The notes under the pieces: model-generated
What the model was told of the DNA's origin: nothing
Databases searched by the model: none
What the model saw: only the letters and a program-made list of their open reading frames with translations
In this document: positions 15,069 to 21,736 of the stretch, piece after piece
Layout: each line of letters begins with the position of its first letter
How positions within the stretch are numbered: position 1 is the first letter of the stretch
Source of the DNA: Lysobacterales bacterium CG_4_10_14_3_um_filter_64_11
GTDB lineage: Bacteria > Pseudomonadota > Gammaproteobacteria > Xanthomonadales > Xanthomonadaceae
Direction of reading: 5' to 3'
NCBI GenBank assembly: GCA_002782905.1
Contig: PFJA01000046.1
Span: 1-21,736, forward strand
DNA: 21,736 nt
Translations under genes and position numbers: made by a program

Positions 15069-15084
15069 TTGCAATCGATTGCAA
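15069..15084. promoter_or_regulatory. LacI-type operator O2
   Basis: A perfect 16-bp palindrome, TTGCAATCGATTGCAA, lies 68 bp upstream of the receptor start. Centre-to-centre distance from O1 is 124 bp, close to twelve helical turns, so repression loops are possible. Confidence 0.87.
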
Positions 15085-15098
15085 AACGTGCAGACAAT
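15069..15098 (+). promoter_or_regulatory. Possible promoter of the receptor-GH13-kinase operon
   Basis: TTGCAA (15069-15074) and GACAAT (15093-15098) are spaced 18 bp apart. The -35 element lies inside operator O2, so bound repressor would block RNA polymerase. The hexamers are partial matches. Confidence 0.4.
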
Positions 15099-15151
15099 GC
15101 GCGCCAGACGGTGGCTGACACCGTCGGAATCGACCTGGGAGGGCAACCATC

Positions 15152-17632
15152 ATGAACAACATGCAATCGCATCATCATGGCGCACTGGTGCTGGCGATCG
15201 CCGCCGCACTGGCGTCGGCGCCGGTATTTTCACAGGACAACAGCGCATCGCAAGACAACCCGGACAACAGCCAGCGCACGCGCGTGGACGATGCGATCGA
15301 TCTGGACGCGGTGATCGTCACCGGCACCTCGGGCAAGCGCACGCGGATGCAGGAGAGCGTTTCGAGCAGCGTGATCGGCATCGAATCGATCCAGAACTCG
15401 GCACCGCGCTCCACCGCCGAGATCTTCCGCAACATTCCCGGCATCCGTTCGGAAGCGTCCGGCGGCGAAGGCAACGCCAATATCGCGGTACGCGGGCTGC
15501 CGGTGGCATCCGGCGGTGCCAAGTTCCTGCAACTGCAAGAAGACGGTCTGCCGGTGCTGGAGTTTGGCGACATCGCGTTCGGCAACGCCGACATCTTCCT
15601 GCGCAACGATTACAGCCTGGATCGGGTAGAGGCAATCCGTGGCGGCTCGGCGTCCACCTTTGCCAGCAATTCGCCAGGCGGCATCATCAACTTCATCAGC
15701 AACACCGGGGAAGTCGAGGGTGGCAGCGCCGGCATCAGCCGCGGATTGCTGGAAGGCTTCGACAACACCCGCTACGACTTCCATTACGGCGCGCCGATCA
15801 ACGACGACTGGCGCTTCCATGTTGGCGGCTTCTATCGCAGTGGCGACAGCGTGCGCGATGCCGGCTACACCGCCGAGAAGGGCGGCCAGATCAAGGCCAA
15901 CCTCACCCGCGCGTTCGACAACGGCTTCATCCGCTTCAACTTCAAGCACCTGAACGATCGCGCGATCGGTATCCTGCCGATGCCGGTGCTCGCCGACGGC
16001 AGCAATGGCAAGCCCAGCCTCGGCAGCCTGCCCGGCTTCGACGCCAAGCACGACACCCCGCACAGCCCGTTCCTGCGCACCGATTTCGGCCTCGACGGCG
16101 AAAACAACCGCCGCGTCACCGACATCGACGACGGCATGCATCCGCGCAGCACGGCATTTGGTACCGAGTTGGAGTTCGAACTCGGTGGCGGCTGGAAACT
16201 GGCCGACCGCTTCCGCACCGCCGATACCGATGGCCGCTTCGTGTCGCCGTTCCCGGCCGAGGTAACCGGCGGAACTGCGATTGCCGAATCCATTGCCGGC
16301 GCTGGCGCAACGCTGGCTTACGCCAATGGCCCCAATGCCGGCCAAGCGTTCACCGGCCTGGTGATGCGCACGCATTTGTTCAACAGCGAGATCAACTCGC
16401 TCGACAACACCACCAATGATTTCAAACTCTCGCGTGCCTTCGATCTGGGCGAGGGCCGGCAACTGGACTTCGTCGCCGGCTACTACAAGTCGTCACAGAC
16501 GATCGCGCTGGATTGGACGTGGAACTCCTATCTGCAGGAAGTGAAAGGCAACAACGCGGCGCTGATCAACGTATTCGCAGCCGATGGCACGCCATTCTCG
16601 CAAGGAGGTCTGTATGCGTTCGGCGTGCCATTCTGGGGCAATTGCTGCACCCGCAGCTACGATGTCGATTACGACATCGACGCACCCTATGCCGCGCTGA
16701 CCTTCACCATGGATCGTCTGACGCTGGATGCCAGCGTGCGTCAAGATTACGGCAATGCCGATGGCAGCTTCGCCGGCACGGTGCAGGCGGCCGACTTCGA
16801 TGTCAACGGCGACGGCATCATCGGGCAGACCGAGCGGAGCGTGTCGCTGGTCGATGTTGCCAATCAGAATCCGGTCAACTACGACTGGTCGTACACCTCG
16901 TACTCGTTTGGCGCCAACTACTTGTTCACTGACGACCTCGCCGGCTTTGCCCGGATCAGTCGCGGTGGCCGTGCCAATGCCGATCGCCTGTTGTTCGGCG
17001 TCGTGCAGGCCGATGGCAATGTCAATGCCCGGCAATCGGTGGATGTGGTCAAGCAACAGGAAGTCGGGGTGAAATGGCGTCAGGGCGATCTGAACGTGTT
17101 CATCACCGGCTTCCACGCCGAGACCAGCGAACAGAACTTCGAACTGACCAGCCAGCGCTTCTTCGACCGCACCTTCGAGGCCTATGGCGTCGAGCTTGAG
17201 AGTTCGTACCAGATCGATCAGTTCTCGTTCACCGGCGGCGTCACCTGGACCGATGCCGAGATCAACAAGGATCAGATCACCCCCGCGGTCGAAGGCAATA
17301 CACCGCGTCGTCAGGCCGACTTCATCTATCAGGGCACCGCGGCTTACGAAGGTTACGACTTCCGTCTCGGCGTCAACCTCATCGGCACCAGCGCCTCGTT
17401 TGCGCAGGACAACAACGCGCTCAAGATGCCGGGCTATGCGCAAGTGAATGTGTTCGCCAACTATCGTCTCACCGACACGCTGGTTCTGGCGCTGGATGTC
17501 AACAACCTGTTCGACACGTTTGCGATAACCGAGTCGGAAGAGGGTTCGATCATCGCCGGCCAGGACAACATCATCCGTGCCCGTACGATACCGGGACGCT
17601 CGGCCCAGGTCAGTCTGCGTTACGAGTTTTGA
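15152..17632 (+). CDS. TonB-dependent receptor of the sugar locus (SuxA-like)
   Basis: This 826-residue outer-membrane receptor probably imports the oligosaccharide. The signal peptide ends near residue 27 (APVFS-QD). After an Asn/Asp/Ser-rich linker comes a TonB box, LDAVIVTG (51-58), then a plug domain (about 66-185: STAEIFRNIPGIRSEASGGE, NIAVRGLPVASGG, GGSASTFASNSPGGIINFI). The barrel ends LRYEF. A predicted loop holds DVNGDGIIGQTE (550-561), a complete EF-hand-type calcium loop, and a vicinal Cys pair is at 498-499. The ATG at 15152 has GGGAGGG about nine bases upstream. It is the first gene of the operon and lies behind operator O2. It is unlike the FecA-like receptor at 7349. The sugar specificity is inferred from the GH13 enzyme and fructokinase downstream. 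Confidence 0.9.
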   Translation: MNNMQSHHHGALVLAIAAALASAPVFSQDNSASQDNPDNSQRTRVDDAIDLDAVIVTGTSGKRTRMQESVSSSVIGIESIQNSAPRSTAEIFRNIPGIRSEASGGEGNANIAVRGLPVASGGAKFLQLQEDGLPVLEFGDIAFGNADIFLRNDYSLDRVEAIRGGSASTFASNSPGGIINFISNTGEVEGGSAGISRGLLEGFDNTRYDFHYGAPINDDWRFHVGGFYRSGDSVRDAGYTAEKGGQIKANLTRAFDNGFIRFNFKHLNDRAIGILPMPVLADGSNGKPSLGSLPGFDAKHDTPHSPFLRTDFGLDGENNRRVTDIDDGMHPRSTAFGTELEFELGGGWKLADRFRTADTDGRFVSPFPAEVTGGTAIAESIAGAGATLAYANGPNAGQAFTGLVMRTHLFNSEINSLDNTTNDFKLSRAFDLGEGRQLDFVAGYYKSSQTIALDWTWNSYLQEVKGNNAALINVFAADGTPFSQGGLYAFGVPFWGNCCTRSYDVDYDIDAPYAALTFTMDRLTLDASVRQDYGNADGSFAGTVQAADFDVNGDGIIGQTERSVSLVDVANQNPVNYDWSYTSYSFGANYLFTDDLAGFARISRGGRANADRLLFGVVQADGNVNARQSVDVVKQQEVGVKWRQGDLNVFITGFHAETSEQNFELTSQRFFDRTFEAYGVELESSYQIDQFSFTGGVTWTDAEINKDQITPAVEGNTPRRQADFIYQGTAAYEGYDFRLGVNLIGTSASFAQDNNALKMPGYAQVNVFANYRLTDTLVLALDVNNLFDTFAITESEEGSIIAGQDNIIRARTIPGRSAQVSLRYEF

Positions 17633-17648
17633 GGGCTGACACGCAGCC

Positions 17649-19526
17649 ATGACCGATCTGTTCACAACCGCCCGGCGGCAGTTCGCCGCCGGGCTCACCG
17701 AACCGCGTCGCGACGATGCACTGGCACGCTTCGATGCCCATGGCCCGCGTCTACTCGAGCTGTGGTCCTCGCTTTATGCCACGGACGGCACTATCGCTGA
17801 ACCGCTGCGCTGCCTGCTCGCCGGTCTGGTGCACGCGATCAACCATCGCCCTACCGATCTGTACGCGCTCGATGCCGCGCGCCCCGCCGACTGGCTCGAT
17901 CGCGCCGACATGATCGGCTACAGCACCTACGTCGAACATTTTGCCGGCACGCTCGATGGTGTACGCGAACGGGTACCGTATCTGCACGCATTGGGCATCC
18001 GTTATCTGCACCTGCTGCCGTTTTTGAAATCCCGCGCTGGCGACAACGATGGCGGCTTCGCGGTCAGCGACTACGGCCAGGTCGAGCCGACGCTGGGCAA
18101 CACAGCCACTCTCGAAGCCCTGGCTGCGCGTTTGCGCGAGCATGGCATCAGCCTGGCGGCGGATTTTGTGCTCAACCATTGCGCCGACGATCACCCGTGG
18201 GCGCTGGCGGCGCGTGCCGGCGATGCACCCTTCCAGCAGTTCTTCCACGTGCTCACCGATCACGCGCAGATCGCGCGCCTGGAAGCCGACCTGCAGCAGG
18301 TATTTCCCAAATCGGCACCCGGCAACTTCACGTTCGTTGCCGAACTCGACGCCTGGGTGTGGACCACCTTCAACCGCTATCAGTGGGATCTCAATTGGAG
18401 CAACCCCGACCTGTTCCAGCACATGGCCTTGGCCCTGCTGCGACTGGCCAATCGCGGCGTGGAGGTATTCCGGCTGGATTCGGCGGCTTACCTGTGGAAA
18501 CGGGCCGGCAGCGATTGCCGCAACCTGCCCGAAGCCCATGCCGTGTTGCAGGCACTGCGTGCGACCCTCGACATCGCCGCGCCCAGTGTTGCGCTCAACG
18601 CTGAAGTCATCATGCCGTTGCCCGCGGTGTCGCCCTACTTCGGCACTGGCGATCAGGCCGGCACGGAATGCCAGCTCGCCTATCACAGCAGCCTGATGGC
18701 CGCGAGCTGGGCGGCGTTGGCCGAGCAACGCGCCGACATTCTGGCTGACGTGATTGCGCGCACACCGGCGGCACCGGCCGGCTGTGCCTGGCTCAATTAC
18801 GTGCGCTGCCACGACGACATCGGTTGGTGGGTATTGCGTGAGGAAGCGGCCGGCCACACCGGTCACGACGGCTTCGATCTGGCCCGCATTGCGCGCTTTT
18901 ATGCCGGCAGCGAACCTGACAGCTACGCCGAAGGCGAGGCGTTCCAGAGTTCCGACCCGCACGCATTCCATGGCAGCAATGGCATGGCGGCGTCTCTGCT
19001 CGGCCTGCATCGCGCGCTGGCCGCAGGCGATGACGAAGCGATTGAGCTGGCCGTGCGCCGGCATCTGCTGCTGCATGCCATTGCCCTGAGTGCAGCCGGT
19101 GTCCCGCTGCTCTACATGGGCGATGAATACGGCCTTGGCAACCACACGGAATACCGCCGCACCGGCGACGACGATGGCCGTGAACTGCATCGGCCCGCCA
19201 TGGACTGGGCACTGGCGCAGACGGAGCCTTTCAATCGCCTGCGCACAGGAATCGATCGCTTGATTCAGGCGCGGCGTCGCTGCGCCAGCCTGCGCCCGAG
19301 CGTGCCGATGGGTGCGCTGGCGTTTGCCGAACCCGGCCTGCTCGGCATCGCCCGCGGCACGCACTTTATCGGCCTGTACAACCTCAGCGCCCAGCCGGTG
19401 CGCGTCGATCCGGCGCAACTGCCGGCGCTTGCCGAGCCGCACTGGCATGACCTGTTGCACGCTGGGCCGTGCCCGGACCCGTTTGCCCTGTTGCCGTACG
19501 ATCTACGTTGGCTGCAATCGCCATGA
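17649..19526 (+). CDS. GH13 amylosucrase/sucrose hydrolase-type enzyme
   Basis: This 625-residue cytoplasmic enzyme (no signal peptide) follows amylosucrase along its whole length: N-terminal helical domain (1-85), then the barrel beginning MIGYSTYVEHFAGTL. Catalytic residues are visible: nucleophile D277 in GVEVFRLDSAAYLWK, acid/base E319 in LNAEVIMPL, and transition-state D389 in YVRCHDDIGW. The region-I block is DFVLNH (172-177). It would cleave sucrose to glucose and fructose, or polymerise glucose if a true amylosucrase. Compared with Neisseria amylosucrase, the LREIF segment reads LQQVF here, and the loop after YMGDEYG is different. The two activities cannot be separated by sequence reading. 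It lies 16 bp after the receptor gene and 10 bp before the fructokinase, so one operon is likely. Confidence 0.88.
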   Translation: MTDLFTTARRQFAAGLTEPRRDDALARFDAHGPRLLELWSSLYATDGTIAEPLRCLLAGLVHAINHRPTDLYALDAARPADWLDRADMIGYSTYVEHFAGTLDGVRERVPYLHALGIRYLHLLPFLKSRAGDNDGGFAVSDYGQVEPTLGNTATLEALAARLREHGISLAADFVLNHCADDHPWALAARAGDAPFQQFFHVLTDHAQIARLEADLQQVFPKSAPGNFTFVAELDAWVWTTFNRYQWDLNWSNPDLFQHMALALLRLANRGVEVFRLDSAAYLWKRAGSDCRNLPEAHAVLQALRATLDIAAPSVALNAEVIMPLPAVSPYFGTGDQAGTECQLAYHSSLMAASWAALAEQRADILADVIARTPAAPAGCAWLNYVRCHDDIGWWVLREEAAGHTGHDGFDLARIARFYAGSEPDSYAEGEAFQSSDPHAFHGSNGMAASLLGLHRALAAGDDEAIELAVRRHLLLHAIALSAAGVPLLYMGDEYGLGNHTEYRRTGDDDGRELHRPAMDWALAQTEPFNRLRTGIDRLIQARRRCASLRPSVPMGALAFAEPGLLGIARGTHFIGLYNLSAQPVRVDPAQLPALAEPHWHDLLHAGPCPDPFALLPYDLRWLQSP

Positions 19527-19536
19527 GTACGCGATC

Positions 19537-20439
19537 GTGAGCAACGCGCCATTGTTCGCTGCCATCGAAACCGGCGGCAGCAAAACCGTATTCGCGATCG
19601 GCAACGCCGATGGCGAACTGCTCGCCTGCGCGCGTTGCCCGACCGGCGATCCGCAACCCACACTGGCACAGGCGCTGCGCTTTCTGCGCGATGCCGCAAC
19701 GCGCCATGGCGCATTGCATGGCGTCGGCATAGCCAGCTTCGGGCCGCTGCATCTACACCCGCAACAGCCCGCATACGGGCATCTGGGCGCCACGCCAAAA
19801 CCCGGCTGGAGCGGCTTCGACCTGCTCGGCAGCGTGCAAAAACAGCTGTCCCTGCCAATCGCCCTCGATACCGACGTCAACGCCGCGGCCTTGGCCGAGC
19901 AGCGCTGGGGCGCAGGGCGCGATCTCGACCCGTTGGTGTATGTCACGGTCGGCACCGGCATCGGCGGCGGGGTGATGGTGCATGGCCAGCCGTTGCATGG
20001 CCTGCTGCATGCCGAACTGGGCCATCTGCGCCCACGCCGACACCCCGATGACCTGCACTTCAACGGCATCTGCCCGTTTCACGGCGATTGCCTGGAAGGC
20101 CTGGCCAGCGGCCCGGCGATCATCGCCCGCCACGGTGCCAGCCTGGCGCAGTTGCCGGCCGATCACCCAGCCTGGCGCATCCAGGCCGATTATCTGGGCC
20201 AGTTGTGCGCGCAGATCACGCTGGCGCTGTCGCCACAACGCATCCTTTTTGGCGGTGGCGTGATGCAGCAACGCGCATTGTTCGATCCGATCCGCGCACG
20301 CACACAACACTGGCTGGGCGGCTACATCGGTGCGCTCGATTGCGCTGCTGCCTTGCGCGACTACGTGGTGCCGGCAGCGCTGGAACCCAATGCCGGCATC
20401 CTCGGCGCGCTGGCGCTGGCGATCGATGCCGCGCGATGA
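19537..20439 (+). CDS. ROK-family fructokinase
   Basis: This 300-residue sugar kinase has the ATP-binding ETGGSK (11-16), the sugar-site block ASFGPLHLHP and TPKPGWSGFDLLGS (86-99), and catalytic D113 in LDTDVNAAA. It also has YVTVGTGIGGG (135-145), and a zinc site formed by H163, C179, H182 and C185 in the ROK pattern CPFHGDCLEGLASGPAI. These match bacterial fructokinases/mannokinases such as B. subtilis YdhR. It would phosphorylate the fructose released by the GH13 enzyme. The GTG at 19537 is chosen because the family N-terminus aligns directly and the upstream codons lie inside the GH13 gene; the ribosome site is weak, so translation is probably coupled. It converges with the methyltransferase gene, 21 bp away. 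Confidence 0.9.
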   Translation: MSNAPLFAAIETGGSKTVFAIGNADGELLACARCPTGDPQPTLAQALRFLRDAATRHGALHGVGIASFGPLHLHPQQPAYGHLGATPKPGWSGFDLLGSVQKQLSLPIALDTDVNAAALAEQRWGAGRDLDPLVYVTVGTGIGGGVMVHGQPLHGLLHAELGHLRPRRHPDDLHFNGICPFHGDCLEGLASGPAIIARHGASLAQLPADHPAWRIQADYLGQLCAQITLALSPQRILFGGGVMQQRALFDPIRARTQHWLGGYIGALDCAAALRDYVVPAALEPNAGILGALALAIDAAR

Positions 20440-20452
20440 GTGCGGTAACCGT

Positions 20453-20475
20453 TTGAAACCTTACTGCGCGACCCG
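20453..20475. repeat. Short match to one arm of the 142-bp palindrome
   Basis: TTGAAACCTTACTGCGCGACCCG here matches 3677-3698 (TTGAAACCT-GCTGCGCGACCCG) at about 21 of 23 positions. It spans the gap after the fructokinase and supplies the last codons and stop of the minus-strand methyltransferase gene. It may be a partial element or a chance match. Confidence 0.4.
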
Positions 20476-21066
20476 GCTGAAGCGTGCCATCTGGGTCGAA
20501 CTGCCGTGCTGCGGATGCACCGGGCCGATGTCGGAAAAGTCCACGGCATAGCCATTGCGCACCGCCACGCCCTGTGCCCACTGGCGAAAGCGTGCACGGC
20601 TCCACTCGAAGCGATGCCCCGGATGGCGGCGTTCACCCGGCGCCATGCCATGCACGCCGTTGTATTCCTGATTGGGCGTGGTCACCAGCACCACGGCCGG
20701 ACGCATGCTGGCAAACACGGCGCTTTCCATCCGCCCGAGCAGGCGCGGGTCGAGATGCTCGATGGTTTCCACCAGCGCCGCCGCGTCGAAGCCCGCCAGC
20801 GTTGCATCCGCCACGTCGAACGCGCCATGACGCACCTGGATGCGATCGCCGGGATACGGCAAGCCAATACCCAGCACCGCACGCGCCTCGTGCAACACCG
20901 CTTCGTCGATGTCGAGGCCGATGATCTGGGTGAATTGCGCTTCGCGCGCCAAGCGCAACAGCAACTCGCCGGGGCCACAGCCCAGATCGAGCACGCGCCG
21001 CGCGCCGCTGTCGCGCAATGCCTGAACCACGGTATCGAGGCGCAGTTCGTGCAGTTCGCTGGCCAT
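20461..21066 (-). CDS. Stand-alone Hen1-type RNA 3'-terminal 2'-O-methyltransferase domain protein
   Basis: This 201-residue SAM-dependent enzyme has motif I VLDLGCGPGE (25-34), motif II GLDID (50-54), and the Hen1 signature VETIEHLD (99-106). TTPNQEYNGVHG (129-140), RRHPGHRFEWSRARFRQWA (146-164) and STQMARF (190-196) follow. E100, E103, H104 and H151 form the ExxEH...H metal site that in Hen1 binds the terminal 2' and 3' hydroxyls. Bacterial Hen1 is usually about 460 residues with an extra N-terminal half and pairs with Pnkp for RNA repair. Here only the methyltransferase domain exists and no Pnkp is nearby. The N-terminus begins directly at the domain (MASELHELRLDTVVQALRDS), so it is not a truncated frame. 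The ATG at 21066 has AAAGG upstream. Methylation of RNA 3' ends is the inferred role; the substrate is unknown. Confidence 0.82.
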   Translation of the reverse strand: MASELHELRLDTVVQALRDSGARRVLDLGCGPGELLLRLAREAQFTQIIGLDIDEAVLHEARAVLGIGLPYPGDRIQVRHGAFDVADATLAGFDAAALVETIEHLDPRLLGRMESAVFASMRPAVVLVTTPNQEYNGVHGMAPGERRHPGHRFEWSRARFRQWAQGVAVRNGYAVDFSDIGPVHPQHGSSTQMARFSRVAQ

Positions 21067-21135
21067 TCAAACGCCTTTGGTTTTGCGACCGCCCATCAGG
21101 CTAACACCCTCAGCGCAAGCGGGGGTCCGTCGTGA

Positions 21136-21258
21136 ATGATCGTTGCTCGGATTCAAGTGCCGCGGTTCCAAGATCGCCATAGCCTGCCGCTGCACCTGGC
21201 CCGCCACCGTGCCGCTGCCGTGTTCGCGGCGCTGGCCATTGCGTTGAATTGGGTGTGA
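21136..21258 (+). CDS. Small open frame of 40 residues, uncertain
   Basis: ATG at 21136 to TGA at 21258, with a G-rich stretch (GGGGG) about ten bases upstream. The product would start MIVARIQVPRF and end in a short hydrophobic stretch (AAAVFAALAIALNWV). No family resemblance is recognised. The 265-bp region must also hold the divergent promoters of the methyltransferase and the nucleoside transporter, so this may simply be a chance frame. Confidence 0.15.
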   Translation: MIVARIQVPRFQDRHSLPLHLARHRAAAVFAALAIALNWV

Positions 21259-21340
21259 TCTGGCGCCCCCTCGTTGCAGCGCGCCTTGCCCGGACGCGGT
21301 GCGTGCACTACGCTGCCGGATCACTCGGGGGATGCATAAC

Positions 21341-21736
21341 GTGATCGATATTCTATTCGGGCTGTTCGGCCTGGCGACCTTGATCGGTATTGCCTGGCTG
21401 TTTTCCAACAACCGCCGTGCGGTGAACTGGCGTCTGGTGCTCACCGGCATTGCCCTGCAAATCGGCTTTGCGGCGTTGGTGCTGCGCGTGCCCGGCGGAC
21501 GCGAGGTGTTCAACCTGCTCGGCAACGGCTTCGTGAAGCTGCTCTCGTACGTCACCGAAGGCTCGCGCTTCATTTTTGGCAGCCTGATGGATGCCGAGAC
21601 CTACGGCTTCATCTTCGCGTTCCAGGTGTTGCCCACGATCATCTTCTTTGCCGCGCTGATGGGGGTGCTCTACCACCTGGGCGTGATGCAGGCGGTGGTG
21701 CGGGTGATGGCGCTGGCGATCACCAAGGTGATGAAG
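21341..21736 (+). CDS. Concentrative nucleoside transporter (NupC/CNT family), truncated by window edge
   Basis: The first 132 residues are present and the frame is open at the last base. They contain hydrophobic helices (IDILFGLFGLATLIGIAWLF, then WRLVLTGIALQIGFAALVL) and the CNT signature FAFQVLPTIIFFAALMGVLY followed by HLGVMQAVVRV. Members import nucleosides with protons or sodium across the inner membrane. The GTG at 21341 is preferred because GGGGG lies nine bases upstream; an in-frame ATG at 21332 would place that run directly against the start codon. It is divergent from the Hen1-type methyltransferase gene. Confidence 0.88.
   Translation, partial: MIDILFGLFGLATLIGIAWLFSNNRRAVNWRLVLTGIALQIGFAALVLRVPGGREVFNLLGNGFVKLLSYVTEGSRFIFGSLMDAETYGFIFAFQVLPTIIFFAALMGVLYHLGVMQAVVRVMALAITKVMK

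Noticed and set aside
15230..16462. Minus-strand open frame over the sugar TonB receptor
   Set aside because: Antisense shadow of a receptor gene with signal peptide, TonB box and plug motifs.
17751..19460. Long minus-strand open frame over the GH13 gene
   Set aside because: Antisense shadow; the plus strand carries intact amylosucrase-family catalytic motifs throughout.

Overview
The window looks like chromosomal DNA of a GC-rich gammaproteobacterium, most likely from the Lysobacterales/Xanthomonadales (Rhodanobacteraceae- or Lysobacteraceae-like). The reasons are the TonB-dependent receptors, a sugar locus organised like the Xanthomonas sux locus, an AlgP/histone-H1-like protein, and intergenic palindromic repeats of a kind common in that group. 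The species assignment is inference. No tRNA, rRNA, CRISPR array, prophage or transposase gene was seen.

Left part (1-7250, genes on the minus strand). A PAS-PAS-GGDEF signalling protein runs off the left edge. Next is a lysine/alanine-rich histone-H1-like protein built from 39-bp repeats, with its own terminator. A gene-poor stretch of about 630 bp follows. Then come the glycine cleavage genes gcvT, gcvH and gcvPA, closed by a strong terminator; the partner gcvPB is not in the window. A 142-bp near-perfect palindrome separates gcvH from gcvPA. After a patch of short dispersed repeats there is a two-gene membrane unit, qmcA (SPFH/stomatin-like) and an NfeD-family gene.

Middle part (7250-12286, plus strand). 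A FecA-like TonB-dependent receptor lies behind a probable Fur box. It is followed by an ECF sigma factor, an overlapping single-span probable anti-sigma factor, a 131-bp nested inverted repeat, and an exported tandem-PDZ protein without a protease domain. The C-terminus of that protein runs through repeat-like DNA into the start codon of the next gene.

Right part (12283-20439) is a coherent carbohydrate-utilisation locus, most probably for sucrose. It holds a LacI-family regulator, a divergently transcribed SSS-family sodium/sugar symporter, and an operon of TonB-dependent receptor, GH13 amylosucrase/sucrose-hydrolase-type enzyme and ROK fructokinase. Two perfect 16-bp palindromes sharing TGCAATCGATTGCA sit in the divergent promoter region, 124 bp apart, and are the likely operators. 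The inferred flow is outer-membrane uptake, symport into the cytoplasm, cleavage to glucose and fructose, and phosphorylation of fructose.

Right edge. A stand-alone 201-residue methyltransferase clearly resembles the C-terminal domain of Hen1, the RNA 3'-terminal ribose 2'-O-methyltransferase, but lacks the N-terminal half of bacterial Hen1. A concentrative nucleoside transporter (NupC/CNT) starts divergently and is cut by the window end. The items most worth following up are the solo Hen1-like enzyme, the sigma/anti-sigma/PDZ set, the dual-operator sugar locus and the palindromic repeats.
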